This document shows, in pieces, positions 55,248-55,611 of a stretch of DNA of 55,611 nucleotides. Origin of the DNA: Bdellovibrionales bacterium RIFOXYD12_FULL_39_22 (GTDB lineage: Bacteria; Bdellovibrionota; Bacteriovoracia; Bacteriovoracales; Bacteriovoracaceae); contig MEQL01000010.1 in assembly GCA_001770205.1 (NCBI GenBank), forward strand, positions 1-55,611, written 5' to 3'. The position numbers were made by a program, and so were the translations under genes. The notes beneath the pieces were generated by a model. It was not told where the DNA came from, did no database searches, and saw nothing but the letters and a program-made list of their open reading frames with translations. Position 1 is the stretch's first letter. Each line of letters begins with the position of its first letter.

Positions 55248-55487
55248 TCAAAGATTAATATTCCAAACAAACATATCCGCAACACCACTAAACTCAAATA
55301 GTCGCAAGAAAGAGTTATCAGTTACGGTTAATTGATCTGCTGAATCTCCTATCACTGGCGCTACCGCAAAATCTCCAGGAATTGTTTTTGATCCCCAGGT
55401 GGATCCAGAAATATCAATATTTGCCGTAGCAATCACATCCTCCGCAGAGTTTTCATAAAAAACAAAACCACGACACTCTCCGGCCAT
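55248..55487 (-). CDS. Doubtful short frame, possibly the end of a decayed gene
   Basis: The 79-residue frame from the ATG at 55487 has no ribosome-binding site, but the open frame continues upstream to about 55547 (further residues such as NVTCS) without a start codon and is closed there by TGA. The composition (Asp, Ser, Thr, Gly, Phe) looks like the C-terminal beta-rich end of an exported protein. It may be the remnant of a longer gene or chance. The remaining bases to 55611 hold nothing I can identify. Confidence 0.3.
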   Translation of the reverse strand: MAGECRGFVFYENSAEDVIATANIDISGSTWGSKTIPGDFAVAPVIGDSADQLTVTDNSFLRLFEFSGVADMFVWNINL

Positions 55488-55611
55488 AGAGCAAGTTACG
55501 TTAGAATTGGTAATATTTAGATTATATAGTGCGTAACGAAATAAATTTCAATTATAAATACAAGTATGCGTTATTGCATCTTTTAAAAATGCCATGGATT
55601 TTTTCACTATC

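Overview
The window (about 55.6 kb, low G+C, roughly 40% by eye) reads as chromosomal DNA of a Gram-negative, respiring, chemotactic bacterium. It has a proton-pumping complex I, signal-peptide proteins, an RND-type exporter and a methyl-accepting chemotaxis protein. The low G+C, many large exported proteins without recognisable family, frequent TTG/GTG starts and a bacterial sphingolipid-type gene set would fit the Bdellovibrio/Bacteriovorax group. That assignment is inference, because no rRNA or other phylogenetic marker is present. No mobile element, CRISPR array, tRNA or rRNA was found.

Layout. (1) 437-11100, minus strand: an 11-gene complex I operon nuoABCDHIJKLMN without nuoEFG. (2) 11332-18909: a predicted exported, divergent SelO-like protein, an RND/MMPL exporter, and two exported proteins of unknown function, one with a single CXXCH site. 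(3) 18895-45045: a large lipid-type biosynthetic island. Its minus arm runs from a strong promoter at 33836-33864 through a radical SAM enzyme, two acyl-CoA dehydrogenases, a sulfotransferase, a nucleotidyltransferase-fold protein, a PEP-synthase/rifampin-phosphotransferase-like enzyme, a HAD phosphatase, a thymidylate-kinase-like enzyme and a ThiL/PurM-like enzyme. Beyond it lie a second small P-loop kinase and a 971-residue fusion of a class III aminotransferase with an acyl-ACP reductase. The plus arm starts at a back-to-back promoter (33883-33911) and carries an extended SDR, a serine-palmitoyltransferase-like alpha-oxoamine synthase, a diacylglycerol/ceramide-kinase-like lipid kinase, a classical SDR, cysD, a cysN-cysC fusion, a second PEP-synthase-like enzyme and a phospholipase-D-family protein. 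(4) 45018-49660: an MFS transporter, an NAD-dependent epimerase-like protein, a Tyr/Pro/Gly-rich membrane protein and a third, shortened dikinase-like protein. (5) 49709-55547: an exported beta-propeller, a small exported beta-domain protein, an unknown 560-residue protein, a chemotaxis receptor, a divergently encoded small exported helical protein, and a doubtful fragment at the right edge.

How the genes may work together. The island can be read as one pathway. The oxoamine synthase would condense an acyl thioester with an amino acid. The SDRs would reduce the product and the lipid kinase would phosphorylate it. CysD/CysNC would make PAPS for the sulfotransferase, since no sulfate-reduction gene is present. 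The aminotransferase-reductase fusion could supply a long-chain amino or aldehyde building block, and the acyl-CoA dehydrogenases could modify the chain. The product would be a sulfated and/or phosphorylated sphingolipid-like or amino lipid. The enzyme families are well supported; the joint pathway is a hypothesis.

Genome-scale oddities are an extreme excess of the tetranucleotide GGCC and six convergent gene pairs whose 3' ends all overlap or abut.
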